From contig JACRSG010000011.1 of the NCBI GenBank assembly GCA_014305285.1, positions 1 through 49,202 on the forward strand: a stretch of 49,202 nt of DNA, given 5' to 3'. The first letter of the stretch is position 1. Each line of letters begins with the position of its first letter. Positions 1-9,062 of this stretch are shown piece after piece. The notes beneath the pieces were generated by a model, which was given only the letters and a program-made list of their open reading frames with translations, was not told the DNA's origin and did not search any database. Made by a program: the position numbers and the translations under genes. The stretch comes from Campylobacter jejuni (GTDB lineage Bacteria; Campylobacterota; Campylobacteria; Campylobacterales; Campylobacteraceae).

Positions 1-28
1 GAATAAAATGGAACAGGGAGAGTGAGAA

Positions 29-472
29 TTAATATTTACTTCTGAATTCGTTTAGAATTTTATAAGCAGGACTTCCTGCATAAGCCCAAATATTTGTGCC
101 TGAACCATATTTACTTGAAAAATATTGCAAATAGTAATCTTTTTGGTTATTTACATAGCGGTATTTGGCTACGATATATCCACTACTTGAATAACCAAGT
201 TGTTTGCTTACTTCTCTATGATCATTACTGTTATCATTCAAAACAACATATCCATAAGAAGTTAGAGAACCTGCATAATAATCAAAAGCACTATCTCTTT
301 GAAACCGATACCCACCCTTAACCTCTTTCATCTCATCAAGGCTAAGAACTTTAACACCTGCACTATTATCACTAATTGCTCCATTACTGACTTTAGCAAG
401 AATATCTTCTGCAAAAGCAGAACTTGACAATAAAGCACCTAAAGCTACAACACTCAATAGTTTTTTAAACAT
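29..472 (-). CDS. Small exported protein with internal double-glycine motif (left flank)
   Basis: A 147-residue protein with a clear Sec signal peptide (residues 1-21, cleavage after SSSAFA). A short acidic/polar stretch follows, then the motif LSLDEMKEVKGGY near residues 43-55, which resembles the leader of double-glycine peptides cut by C39 peptidases. The remainder, about 92 residues, is rich in Tyr, Ser and Gly. The start is supported by AAGGAG a few bases upstream. In known systems such as Pseudomonas Fap, a periplasmic C39 peptidase acts on exported proteins; that this protein is processed in that way is inference. It lies outside the 72-bp repeats that bound the plasmid and so is probably host DNA. 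No C39 peptidase is visible in the window. The family itself is not recognised. Confidence 0.7.
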   Translation of the reverse strand: MFKKLLSVVALGALLSSSAFAEDILAKVSNGAISDNSAGVKVLSLDEMKEVKGGYRFQRDSAFDYYAGSLTSYGYVVLNDNSNDHREVSKQLGYSSSGYIVAKYRYVNNQKDYYLQYFSSKYGSGTNIWAYAGSPAYKILNEFRSKY

Positions 473-700
473 TTTAGCTCCTTGTTTTAAAATGTAATAT
501 AATTCATTTTATCATAATAAATGCTCTAAATCAAATTTAATCAAAGTATTATGTTATAGATATTTAAAAAATATATATAATGATTTTATGGTATTTGTGA
601 AAGTTTTTTATTTTTTAAAAAAATGTATAAAATTGTAATAAAGCTAATCTAAAATATAAACAAATAATTTTTTATATTGTATTACAATTTAACTCAATTA
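473..700. other. AT-rich intergenic region, left flank
   Basis: No open frame with a ribosome site is visible. Upstream of the minus-strand gene there is a plausible -10 (TATGATAAAAT or TATATT, read on the minus strand) in an AT-rich context typical of Campylobacter sigma-70 promoters. An 11-bp perfect inverted repeat (630-640 and 680-690, AAATTGTAATA and its complement) ends 10 bp before the plasmid repeat begins at 701. Its role is unknown. Confidence 0.4.
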
Positions 701-772
701 ATCTTGCGATGGACAAGTGCTAGGAATAATGAGATTAAAAGAGATGGATAATTTATAAAAGAAAGGAATAAA
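701..772 (+). repeat. Left 72-bp direct repeat at plasmid/flank junction
   Basis: Matches 48237-48308 in the same orientation with one difference (A at 737, G at 48273). The copy contains the last codons and stop of the cysteine-rich gene at 48025-48294 (here 702-758, ending CDGQVLGIMRLKEMDNL), so it is a gene fragment without its 5' part. The single mismatch is synonymous (TTA versus TTG, both Leu). The span between the copies is 47,536 bp, a sensible size for a pTet-type plasmid. I read this as the left boundary of an integrated or fused plasmid. Confidence 0.85.
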
Positions 773-777
773 GCATA

Positions 778-1482
778 ATGAAACAAGAAGTTTATACTAG
801 CAAATTTTATATTTGCAAGAAAAATGAAAAAGAAGCTTGTTTTAAATTAGATTTTGAAATAAAAGCATTTGAAGAAAATCAAAAATTTTATTATGTTGAA
901 ATATATGCAATTATAGACTATCAATATTTGAAAAATGAAATAGCTGTTATTCCAAATACTAATAAAAATAGAAACCATTGGATATTGCGATATGATTTTA
1001 ATAGTTGGAATTTTCATTCCTCTATAATGCTACATTCGGATTATAGATCTTTAGGGATAGGAACATTCGTGATAAATAAAATGCTAGAAATTGCTTTAAA
1101 TTATATACCAACAGCAAGACTTAGTGGCAAATTAAGTGCAGTTGATGAAGTAAAATTAGAAAATCATAAAAGAAGGGATAAGTTGTATAAAAATTTAGGT
1201 TTTATATTTAATGAAAGCAATACAGGTTTTAGTATAGATAGCATTAGCAATTTAAAAATAAGAAAAGATTTTGATTATATTCAAGAAGTTCGTATTTTTG
1301 ATATGTGTAATCAATTAGCAAATTTAAAATATCTAAAAGAAGGTGATGATAAGTTATTAAAAATTTATAAAGAAGATTGCTATAAAGAAAAAAGCAAGAA
1401 TAATATCCTTCGTGCAAGAATTAAGCTTGTGTCTTTTGTTTCGATAGCATTGGCTGTTTGGATTGTTTATTTATTAAAGTAA
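778..1482 (+). CDS. GNAT-like acetyltransferase with C-terminal membrane anchor
   Basis: A 234-residue protein. Residues about 95-145 carry the pattern RSLGIGT followed by a helix, like the acetyl-CoA pyrophosphate loop (R/Q-x-x-G-x-G/A) of GNAT enzymes, and ENHKRRDKLYKNLGF resembles the later GNAT motif. The last ~20 residues (VSFVSIALAVWIVYLL) form one membrane helix, so the enzyme would be tethered to the inner membrane facing the cytoplasm. The substrate is unknown. On a closed circle it would lie just downstream of the relaxase and the cysteine-rich gene on the same strand, so it probably belonged to the mobilization transcript; the left repeat now separates it from that promoter. An AAGGA site lies 11 bases before the ATG. 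Confidence 0.6.
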   Translation: MKQEVYTSKFYICKKNEKEACFKLDFEIKAFEENQKFYYVEIYAIIDYQYLKNEIAVIPNTNKNRNHWILRYDFNSWNFHSSIMLHSDYRSLGIGTFVINKMLEIALNYIPTARLSGKLSAVDEVKLENHKRRDKLYKNLGFIFNESNTGFSIDSISNLKIRKDFDYIQEVRIFDMCNQLANLKYLKEGDDKLLKIYKEDCYKEKSKNNILRARIKLVSFVSIALAVWIVYLLK

Positions 1483-1501
1483 AAGGCAATTGCCTTTTAC
1501 T
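1478..1501. terminator. Perfect 24-bp palindrome, bidirectional terminator
   Basis: Twelve-base arms with no loop in the DNA (AGTAAAAGGCAA and its complement), between convergent genes ending at 1482 and 1504. On either strand the stem is followed by T-rich sequence, so it can serve as a terminator for both genes. Confidence 0.7.
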
Positions 1502-1503
1502 AA

Positions 1504-4500
1504 TTATATTTCAATATCATATTCTTTTTGAATATTATTGTTTTTATTTAAATCTTCTAAAATCTTTGCAGATTTTGGCAAAAAATCACTTTTGTAGTTT
1601 TTTTGCTTACTCATTTTTTCTATTTCATCCATGATAATGCGATTGTCTTCTCTTAATGCCTCTAAATAATCCTTTCTTTTGTATTTTGGAGTGTTATCTC
1701 CTGTAATGCTTTTTAGCTCCACAATTTCTTTTTCAAGATTTTCTATCTTATTTTTATTGAGTTGAGTAAATTTTTCTAAGTCATTATAAAAATTGTTTAA
1801 TCTCTTTACAAAACCACCAAAATTTACATAACTTTCCAATTTAAAAAAGGTTTTTTCATCTCTTTTATAAATCAAATTTTCAGGCTCAATTATTGTTTTA
1901 CCATCAGTAGTACTCACATAAAAATTAAGAGTGTTTAAATCTGTTCTTTCTCCGCTTATAAGCAGTCCTTTAAACTCTAAAACCTTATATTCTTTTTGAT
2001 AGTCATCAGCTATTGTTTTAACAATCTTTTCAAAATTTCTTTCAAGTTCTGCTTGTCTGCTTTTGTTTAGATCACTCGTATCATTTTTAAAGACAATGAA
2101 ATCTTTTTCATCATCATTAATGTAATACTTTCCTTGAAAATGCTCACTATTATTTTCTTTAATGATTGAATTTAAAATTTCCATTTTAGCTATATCTTTT
2201 TTTAGTAGTTCAATCTTTGAAAGATTAGTTATAAGACTTTCTTCATTATTGTGTATTTGTCTTTTATAACCACTATAAAGCATTTCTTCTTGTCTTAGAT
2301 CACTATTTAATTGCACCTGTAGTAAAATGAGTGGATTGCCTGTTGCTTCTGCTTTCATTTCTGCAGCATCAGCTGCACCACTTGTAACATCTTCTAAGGT
2401 TCTTACATCAGCACCAGCTTTTCTAAATTGTTCTATGGATCTTGCTTTGCTTTCAATGACTTGCCACATTCTAGCATCATAGGTTCTTTCAGTTGCATAT
2501 CTAAACTCTTTTACTCTAAAGTTTTGTGGATCTCTCATAAAGAGTTCATTGCCTTGTCTTATAACTCTACCGCTTCTTTGTTCTAAATCGCTCGGACGCC
2601 AAGGGCAATCTAAATGGTGTAAGGCTACAATTCTTTTTTGCACATTTGTTCCAGCACCCATTTTTTGCGTTGATCCAATTAAAATTCTAGCCTTTCCTGA
2701 GTTCATATCTGCAAAAAGCTGTCCTTTTTGTAAGTCTGTTTTTGCATCGTGAATGAAACGAATTTCATTTTGTGGAATACCTTTTGCAACAAGTTTTTTT
2801 AAGATATCAGTATATACATCAAATTTTGCTTGTTCTGCTAAGAGTTCATCAAGGCTTTTGCTATTCTCTTCTTCTGTTTGTTCTATTGTTTCATTAATAT
2901 TGACAAATTCTTCTTTATTTAAATTTGGTGTAGCAATATTGCCATTTAGAGCAACTTTTTGTGAGTGTTGTTTTGGAGTGGATAAATCACAAAATATTAA
3001 TTGTGTGCCTTTATCATCATTCCAAGCATTATACTCATTAAAAACATTTTCAATAAGCTTATTAATTTTAGAATTTGCATAATCATCACAATGTGGATTA
3101 ATAAGTCTAAAATCAAGTCCAGCTTTTCTAGCATCTGTGGTACAAGCAAGTAAGTTATTTCTAGTAATATCATCTTGTTGATGCTCCATTCTCCACACAA
3201 TAGAGCCTTCATTCCATCTTCCATTTTCATCTTGAATGCCTATAAATTCTGCTATTTCTTTACTTCTAGGAGCAACGATATTAATAGGTTTGTCATTGTA
3301 AAGCTTTGGCACGAAATCTTTTTGATATTTCATAATATCATTATTTGTTACAATATCAGCCACACTTTTATACATGGTAGAAAGTTCAGGAACATTTTTG
3401 AATTTGTTAAATCTTGCAACGATTTTATAATTTATTCCAGAACTATCAAGCTCCCAAGCGTTTGTAACTTCTCCAAAAGTAGAAGCCCAAGAATCAAAAG
3501 CTTGTATCCCTTTTTCTTTTAAGATATTTGGTTGTATGTATCTTTGCAAAGTATAAAGCTCTGTAATTGAATTGCTTATAGGCGTTCCTGTTAAAAAATA
3601 GAGTTTTTTATTTTGCTCGTGAATATATTGTGTTTTAGAATAAAGATCATAGGCTTTTTGTGAGCCTTTTAAATTGCCAAGACCACTTATATCACCCATT
3701 GAAGTTGTAATGAGTAAATTTTTAAACTCATGTGCTTCATCAATAATTAATGCATCAATTCCTAATTCTGAAAAATCTATCGCTTTAGATTTTTTATGTG
3801 TAGTTTGCAAATCACTCAATTTCACCTTAAAATTTTCAATGCGTTTTTCTAAGTCTTTTACAGAATATCGCATAACATTATCATCGTTTCGTTTTTTTTC
3901 TAATGTTTGTTCTAAGATATTAATATCTTCTTCATATTGTTTTTTGATAACTTCATAAGGTGCGGGGATTAATTTAAATTGCGAGTGTGTCATAATGATG
4001 GAATCAAAATTATTTGTTGCAATTTTGGAAAAAAACTTTTCTCTATTATCTTTTTTTAAATCATCATTTGTAGCAACTAAAATGTTTGCATTTGTATAGG
4101 CGTGATAAAACTCATCATTCCATTGTCTTGCTAAATGATTAGGGACTACAATCAAGGGTTTATTTAAAAGCCCCATTCTTTTTTGCTCCATCACAGAACA
4201 AATTGCCACTAAAGTTTTTCCAGCACCTACTTGATGATCAAAAATAATACTATTTTCTTGAATAGCCCTATATATAGCATTTTTTTGGTGTTTTTTGAGT
4301 TTGATATTGGCATTGAAATTTGGAAGTTCTAAATGCTCTCCATTGTATTGTGGTTCTATATTTGTATTAAACCTTTCATTATAGATATTTTCCAAATCTG
4401 TGCGTCTATCATAGTCTTTATAAATCCATTCTATAAATTCATTTTTTAAATTTTCTAATTTAGAATTAGCGATTGCAGTTTCTTTAGGATTTAATTCTCT

Positions 4501-7299
4501 GATTTCTTTTCCTGATGGATCTAGTTTTTTATCATAAATGCGAATAGGCTTTCTTAATAATCCATGCTCCAACAAATCAAAGCAACCTATTCTTTCTGTG
4601 GCATATTCTGAACGAATATAAGAACTTAAAGAATAGCCAAAACCTTTAAGACTCCATTCGCCTGTTTTTTCCATTAAAAATAAATCATAATCTTTAGGAG
4701 TAATTTGTAAGGTTTCTTCTATAAATTGTTTGTAATATTTTATAGGTATCCATGTTGTCCCTAAGCTTATTGAAATATCAACCGCTTTTAAATCTTTAGG
4801 CAAGACTTGTTCTAAGCTTTCTAAATTATTAACAAATTCATTAAAGCCATCTTCTACTAATTTTTTTACTTCTTTATGCTTTGCTTTAACATTGCCAGAA
4901 AGATATTTTTCAGCCAAAACATAATTTGCAGGATTTTTGTGATCTTTAAAGATTAATTTATCTTGCTCTAAAGATTTAAGGGTTTCTTCTAAAGGCTGAT
5001 TTAAATTCGTTTCTAAAAATTTTAAATCAATTCTCCCATATTCATTGATACTAGCAATTAATGCTTCTTTTGGAGTCGAGATTTTAATTTCTTTTTGTGC
5101 ATTTATAGTTCTTTTGAAAAAAATATCTGCTTTTGTTGCACTTGGTGCAATAGGATCTATACCTTCTTTTAAAGCTACACTTTTTGAAATACCACTGCTA
5201 TAATTTTTTTCTAGTGCCAAAATTTTGTTTGCTTCCACATCTTCTCTAAAGGCTTTTTTATTTGCATCTCTATTTAAATATCCTTCTTTGGCTACAAATT
5301 CATCATAAAGCTTGTTTAGATATTTTCTTTGATTTTCTACTAAAAGATCGCTAGATTCATTTTTTTCATATTCAATAAGAGTGTTAAATTGATCTCTAAG
5401 AGCAATGAGTTTTTTAATTCTTCTTGTATCGTGTTCATTTAAAACAGGTTTTGAAAAGACTAACTCATCATCGCTTCTGATTTTCATGTAGATTTCATTA
5501 TTGTATTCAAAATAATTTCCATCTTTTAACTTACTTAGAGTTTTGCTATATTTTTCGTATTCAGGCGATTCTCTATCAATCCTGTAATAAGATAGCTTGA
5601 TTTTTGTTTCTTGATATTTATAAATGTTTTTAGGTAAGGTTTTTGTAAAATTTTCTAAAGCGATTTTTAAATCTCTTCCATCATCCAAGCATTCTAAACT
5701 ATAACCATATTGAGAGCTTTTAATATTCATTTTTCCTAAGATATTTTGTGGATTATTTTTAAAATACTCATTTATTCTAAAGTCATTAAAAACATCAGGG
5801 TGCATACCTCTTTTTTCAGCTTCATCAAAACGATCGTCATAGTATTCTACGCTTTCTAGCCAAGATTTATCTATATTTAAATCTTTACCTTTTTTAAAAA
5901 AAATAATATCGGTAGTAACTTCTGTATTAGCTCGTTTTTTAAAAGCATTATTTGGCAATCTTACAGCACCTAAAAATGTTGCTTGTTCGGCTATAAAATT
6001 TCTTATTGTGCTATTTTTAGAATCTAAAAAATAACTTGATACTACAAAAGCAGCAATTCCATCTTCTTTTAAATTTTTAATTGCGTTACCGATAAAATAA
6101 TTATGCACACTTGTTTTATTAAGTGTAGTATCATTTAAATCTAAAATCTTTTTTTGACCAAAAGGTGGATTACCTATAAAAGCATCGTATGGCTTATCAA
6201 ATAAATGGTGCTGAAATGCTTTATTATAAATTGTTTGATTTGGGTGTAAATGCTTTAATATATTTGCACTTATAGTATCAAGCTCTACGCAAGTAAAATG
6301 ATATTTATCGCTATAATTTTTTGCATAAGACAAAAAAGAGCCTATACCTGCACTTGGCTCAAATATTTCTTTGGTGTGACCATCATTATTAAATCCTAAC
6401 TGATTAAGCCCTTGATAAATTGTATCGATAATAATTTTTGGAGTGTAAAAAGCATCTAAAGTTGAAGTTTTTGCCTTTTCATATTCTACATAATCAAGTG
6501 TGCTAATAAGTTCTTTAAATTCTTTTTCCCATTCTTTATTCTGATGATCAAAAGCTTGAGGAATACCGCCCCATCCTGAAAATTTATTTAGAATTTCTTG
6601 TTCTTGTTTGGTAGCGTAGCGATTTTCTTGTTCAATAGTTTTTGAAAGTTTAATGGCTTGAAGGTTTTTTTGAAATCTATCTTTTAAAGAACCTAGATAG
6701 ATTTCATCATCGCTTACAAAATCTAATTTTTGTCCAGATTTGAGGCTTCTTCTTTCATATCCATCATTTCTTGTTGCAGTTTCCAATACTGATTGTTGAT
6801 TGTCTCTTCTTGTACCTGTTCCTTGTCTTTCATCATCATTTCTTGAAATAAAGGAGAATAAATTTGGGGTTCTATTGCTATGTATTGATTGAGATTTATC
6901 TGCTCTTCCGCTAGTATCTCCATATCTGTTAGCCCCTGATCTCTCTTCTTGTTCGCTTCTTTGCTCTCCAAAATTGCTAATTCCATTTGAGCTTGTGGTA
7001 ATGCTAGTGTCATGAGATCTGACATTCCTAGATTCTTGATTGTGTTCGGATAAAACTCTGCCCATCTCTCTAGTATTATCAAACTGTATTGCGGAATTTT
7101 CTTGTCTATCCACGCTTGGTGTATTTGATGAAATGCTAGTTCGTTCAATATTGTCTGTAACTTCTCTATGTTCGGATAATTCTCTGTTCTGTTGCTCATT
7201 TTCTTCTCCTTGTGAAAATTCTAATTCGATTAGATCAAATAAACTTCGACCGCCATAATCTTTTTCATCTTCAATTTGTCTTTTTGTTTTTTTACTCAT
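1504..7299 (-). CDS. Giant DNA methylase / SNF2-type helicase fusion
   Basis: A protein of 1931 residues. I start it at ATG 7299 because AAGGAT precedes it; an upstream in-frame ATG lacks a site. Domains in order: a disordered polar N-terminus (to ~200); an N6-adenine methyltransferase fold with EPSAGIGSF (motif I, ~330) and GNPPFG (motif IV, ~380); a long middle region; then a superfamily-2 helicase with HQVGAGKT (Walker A, ~1020), IIDEAHEF (~1185), LTGTPISNS and QRSGRVIRQGN (motif VI, ~1575); and coiled-coil tail segments. Such methylase/helicase proteins are common on conjugative plasmids and ICEs and are thought to protect incoming DNA, but the biochemical role is not settled. The palindrome at 1478-1501 ends the transcript. 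Its 5' end overlaps another gene (6723-7199). Confidence 0.85.
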   Translation of the reverse strand: MSKKTKRQIEDEKDYGGRSLFDLIELEFSQGEENEQQNRELSEHREVTDNIERTSISSNTPSVDRQENSAIQFDNTREMGRVLSEHNQESRNVRSHDTSITTSSNGISNFGEQRSEQEERSGANRYGDTSGRADKSQSIHSNRTPNLFSFISRNDDERQGTGTRRDNQQSVLETATRNDGYERRSLKSGQKLDFVSDDEIYLGSLKDRFQKNLQAIKLSKTIEQENRYATKQEQEILNKFSGWGGIPQAFDHQNKEWEKEFKELISTLDYVEYEKAKTSTLDAFYTPKIIIDTIYQGLNQLGFNNDGHTKEIFEPSAGIGSFLSYAKNYSDKYHFTCVELDTISANILKHLHPNQTIYNKAFQHHLFDKPYDAFIGNPPFGQKKILDLNDTTLNKTSVHNYFIGNAIKNLKEDGIAAFVVSSYFLDSKNSTIRNFIAEQATFLGAVRLPNNAFKKRANTEVTTDIIFFKKGKDLNIDKSWLESVEYYDDRFDEAEKRGMHPDVFNDFRINEYFKNNPQNILGKMNIKSSQYGYSLECLDDGRDLKIALENFTKTLPKNIYKYQETKIKLSYYRIDRESPEYEKYSKTLSKLKDGNYFEYNNEIYMKIRSDDELVFSKPVLNEHDTRRIKKLIALRDQFNTLIEYEKNESSDLLVENQRKYLNKLYDEFVAKEGYLNRDANKKAFREDVEANKILALEKNYSSGISKSVALKEGIDPIAPSATKADIFFKRTINAQKEIKISTPKEALIASINEYGRIDLKFLETNLNQPLEETLKSLEQDKLIFKDHKNPANYVLAEKYLSGNVKAKHKEVKKLVEDGFNEFVNNLESLEQVLPKDLKAVDISISLGTTWIPIKYYKQFIEETLQITPKDYDLFLMEKTGEWSLKGFGYSLSSYIRSEYATERIGCFDLLEHGLLRKPIRIYDKKLDPSGKEIRELNPKETAIANSKLENLKNEFIEWIYKDYDRRTDLENIYNERFNTNIEPQYNGEHLELPNFNANIKLKKHQKNAIYRAIQENSIIFDHQVGAGKTLVAICSVMEQKRMGLLNKPLIVVPNHLARQWNDEFYHAYTNANILVATNDDLKKDNREKFFSKIATNNFDSIIMTHSQFKLIPAPYEVIKKQYEEDINILEQTLEKKRNDDNVMRYSVKDLEKRIENFKVKLSDLQTTHKKSKAIDFSELGIDALIIDEAHEFKNLLITTSMGDISGLGNLKGSQKAYDLYSKTQYIHEQNKKLYFLTGTPISNSITELYTLQRYIQPNILKEKGIQAFDSWASTFGEVTNAWELDSSGINYKIVARFNKFKNVPELSTMYKSVADIVTNNDIMKYQKDFVPKLYNDKPINIVAPRSKEIAEFIGIQDENGRWNEGSIVWRMEHQQDDITRNNLLACTTDARKAGLDFRLINPHCDDYANSKINKLIENVFNEYNAWNDDKGTQLIFCDLSTPKQHSQKVALNGNIATPNLNKEEFVNINETIEQTEEENSKSLDELLAEQAKFDVYTDILKKLVAKGIPQNEIRFIHDAKTDLQKGQLFADMNSGKARILIGSTQKMGAGTNVQKRIVALHHLDCPWRPSDLEQRSGRVIRQGNELFMRDPQNFRVKEFRYATERTYDARMWQVIESKARSIEQFRKAGADVRTLEDVTSGAADAAEMKAEATGNPLILLQVQLNSDLRQEEMLYSGYKRQIHNNEESLITNLSKIELLKKDIAKMEILNSIIKENNSEHFQGKYYINDDEKDFIVFKNDTSDLNKSRQAELERNFEKIVKTIADDYQKEYKVLEFKGLLISGERTDLNTLNFYVSTTDGKTIIEPENLIYKRDEKTFFKLESYVNFGGFVKRLNNFYNDLEKFTQLNKNKIENLEKEIVELKSITGDNTPKYKRKDYLEALREDNRIIMDEIEKMSKQKNYKSDFLPKSAKILEDLNKNNNIQKEYDIEI
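6723..7199 (-). CDS. Probable nested gene inside the methylase 5' end
   Basis: A 158-residue frame lying wholly inside the methylase gene on the same strand but in another frame. It starts ATG AGC with an excellent site (AAGGAGAAGAAA) directly upstream. The protein is helix-like with a normal amino-acid mix (MSNRTENYPNIEKLQTILNE and so on, with Trp, Leu, Ile, Glu, Lys), whereas the methylase frame over this stretch is low-complexity (Ser, Arg, Asn, Gln) and looks disordered. The base composition is less AT-rich here than around it, as expected when two frames are constrained. I do not recognise the family. It may be a chance frame, but the ribosome site and the protein character argue otherwise. 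Confidence 0.55.
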   Translation of the reverse strand: MSNRTENYPNIEKLQTILNELAFHQIHQAWIDKKIPQYSLIILERWAEFYPNTIKNLGMSDLMTLALPQAQMELAILESKEANKKRDQGLTDMEILAEEQINLNQYIAIEPQIYSPLFQEMMMKDKEQVQEETINNQYWKLQQEMMDMKEEASNLDKN

Positions 7300-7345
7300 T
7301 TGTATCCTTGTAATTTTTGTTTTTTGCAAGGATATTTTAACATTT

Positions 7346-7612
7346 TTAACTATTAATATTTAAAGCTCGTGCCTCTTTTAAGATTAATTTTCTTATATAA
7401 GTACCATATTCACTTACTAAATCTAAATCCATTAATTTTTTCAAAATTTCCATTTCTTGTTCATTAAGTCTGCAAACTACTAAATTGTCTCTTCTTAGTT
7501 TTTGATCTATAGTTTTTCTTCCAGCTGACTTTTTATCAGCTTTACTATATGTTTTTTGAGAGCTTGTTTCAGAGTTTAAAGCTTCTGCTATTGTAAAGGG
7601 TTTTTTTTCCAT
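7346..7612 (-). CDS. Small ribbon-helix-helix-like protein, partition partner
   Basis: An 88-residue protein. The basic N-terminal half (KADKKSAGRKTIDQKLRRD) precedes a short strand (NLVVCRLNEQE) and two helices (MEILKKLMDLDLVSEYGTYIRKLILKEA), the layout of ribbon-helix-helix DNA binders. It starts two bases after the parA stop, with AAAGGATAAATAATA before the ATG, so the pair is translated from one message. By position it is the likely centromere-binding partner of ParA; that role is inference. It lies directly upstream of the methylase gene. Confidence 0.6.
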   Translation of the reverse strand: MEKKPFTIAEALNSETSSQKTYSKADKKSAGRKTIDQKLRRDNLVVCRLNEQEMEILKKLMDLDLVSEYGTYIRKLILKEARALNINS

Positions 7613-7614
7613 TA

Positions 7615-8175
7615 TTATTTATCCTTTCTAATAAAATCTAAAAGTCTTTGATACTCATTGAAAAAATTTGTATAACTTAATCTTGAAAGATTGTTTTCAT
7701 TATAAAGTTCAGTAAAAGAAGCTCCACTACTCATAGAATTTTCAATTATCTTTGAAAATTTAAAGAAAAAGAGATTTAAATCTGTAAAATTGCTTTCAAG
7801 AGTTTCACAAATTTGCCTTTTCTCTTTCTCATCTCTATAATCTGTAACCAAGATACAAACTCTATCATCATTACCTATTTCATTTAAAGTTTCCAATGTT
7901 CTAAGTAAAGAATTGTAATTACTCGTGCAAGGAATAATAATCTTATTACTTTCTTTAATAATATCTAATACCCCTTTTTCTACAAAACCACCAAAATCAT
8001 AAACGCAATTATCTATTTTTTTTGGAGTCGGTAAAATTTTTGCTTTTTCAGGATAAATCTTTTCTATAATAGAATTGTCATTGCTTTGTAAAAAATATTC
8101 CAGATCTTTAGCAATTGAAAAAGCAAAAGGAGTTTTTCCAACACCACCTTTTTTATTTACAACAGATATTATCAT
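7615..8175 (-). CDS. ParA-like partition ATPase
   Basis: A 186-residue protein, short for the ParA/MinD family (about 200-260). Its N-terminus, ISVVNKKGGVGKTPFAFSIA, holds the deviant Walker A box with signature lysine (KGGVGKT), and NCVYDFGG serves as a degenerate Walker A' position where other ParA proteins have D-x-x-G. The residue after KGGVGKT is Pro where most members have Ser/Thr, which is unusual. It probably moves or anchors plasmid copies on the nucleoid together with the small gene downstream. A TATAAT-like -10 and an inverted repeat at 8213-8251 lie upstream. Confidence 0.75.
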   Translation of the reverse strand: MIISVVNKKGGVGKTPFAFSIAKDLEYFLQSNDNSIIEKIYPEKAKILPTPKKIDNCVYDFGGFVEKGVLDIIKESNKIIIPCTSNYNSLLRTLETLNEIGNDDRVCILVTDYRDEKEKRQICETLESNFTDLNLFFFKFSKIIENSMSSGASFTELYNENNLSRLSYTNFFNEYQRLLDFIRKDK

Positions 8176-8212
8176 AAAAAAACCTTTTTTATATTTTTGT
8201 ATAATATTATAT

Positions 8213-8251
8213 ACTAATATTTATTAATAAGAACTAAAAATAAATATTAGT
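8213..8251. repeat. 13-bp inverted repeat upstream of parA
   Basis: ACTAATATTTATT at 8213-8225 and its exact complement at 8239-8251, separated by 13 bp. It lies between the parA promoter region and the end of the preceding gene. It could be a ParA/RHH operator or centromere, or a weak terminator for the gene ending at 8234. Similar AT-rich dyads recur before other operons of the plasmid. Confidence 0.45.
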
Positions 8252-8500
8252 TATTTTCGATTTAATATTTTCATAAACATCTTTTTCAATTTCTCTATCT
8301 TCTTTATGGTTAATTGCAACTTTATACCATTCTTTGTAGCATTTTTCACAATAACAGCTATATAAAACACAAATCATATATCCATCATTGCTTAATCTTC
8401 TATTACAACTATCGCAAATGCCATAACCTCCAATTTTTAAAATTTCTTGTTTATTTAGTCTTAAGATTTTAAATTCTTTATTATTATCCATCTCTAGCAT
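8234..8500 (-). CDS. Small cysteine-rich (zinc-ribbon-like) protein
   Basis: An 88-residue protein. Cysteine pairs CDSC and CEKC, with further Cys between them (SCYCEKC), suggest a bound zinc. ATG 8500 has GGAGAG at the right distance, overlapping the stop of the upstream gene, so it belongs to the 9965-8234 operon. The function is unknown; small zinc-finger proteins of this type are common in plasmid leading or maintenance regions. Confidence 0.55.
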   Translation of the reverse strand: MLEMDNNKEFKILRLNKQEILKIGGYGICDSCNRRLSNDGYMICVLYSCYCEKCYKEWYKVAINHKEDREIEKDVYENIKSKITNIYF

Positions 8501-8504
8501 TTTA

Positions 8505-9062
8505 TTACTCTCCTATCTTTTTCAAGATTAGCTCTTGATTTGTTTTTAAAATATTTCTTCTCTCTTTCTCTTTCTGCATTTCTTCTAATTCTTTTGCTAT
8601 TTTCTTTTTAAAAAGATTAATGTAATATTTTTTGATTTTATCTATGAGTTCCTCATTAATTCTGCCTTTTTCATAATAAGAATTACATTTTAACAAAGCA
8701 AAAGTTTTGTATTCTAAAACATTAATTCCATCATAGTATTCCTGAAGCTTTAAAAGATCATCTTCTAATTCTTTTCTCAAAGAGTTGTTAAGTTTACTGA
8801 TAAAATTATCATCATAATCCACTTCTTTTGCACACTTTTTTTCACCAATTAAATGAATAGTTAGCAAAAACCCGTTCACTAGAAAAAAACTAGATACAAA
8901 ATAAGCATAGTAATTTTCTTCTTCTATAAAATAGGATAAAAATAGTGCAATAGCGATAGTTGAAAACAAGGCAAAAATTAACATAAGGATATTAACAACA
9001 CGATTTATTCTCAAAAACAAAATTTTATCCACAATCTTTTTTGACAAATTTACTACTCTCAT
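8505..9062 (-). CDS. Membrane protein, unknown function
   Basis: A 185-residue protein with two hydrophobic helices (about residues 22-45 and 54-72) and a charged, coiled-coil C-terminus ending in Lys/Glu repeats. Its ATG overlaps the stop of the gene upstream (ATGA), so translation is coupled. It is the second of two adjacent membrane proteins and the family is not recognised. Confidence 0.6.
   Translation of the reverse strand: MRVVNLSKKIVDKILFLRINRVVNILMLIFALFSTIAIALFLSYFIEEENYYAYFVSSFFLVNGFLLTIHLIGEKKCAKEVDYDDNFISKLNNSLRKELEDDLLKLQEYYDGINVLEYKTFALLKCNSYYEKGRINEELIDKIKKYYINLFKKKIAKELEEMQKEKERRNILKTNQELILKKIGE

Noticed and set aside
94-321. Plus-strand frame overlapping the double-glycine protein
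   Set aside because: It mirrors the coding strand of a gene with a clear signal peptide and has no ribosome site.
2753-3082. Long antisense frames in the methylase/helicase gene (also 3175-3522, 3674-3958)
   Set aside because: They are Ser/Phe/Cys-rich mirror frames without ribosome sites, typical of reverse readings of AT-rich genes.
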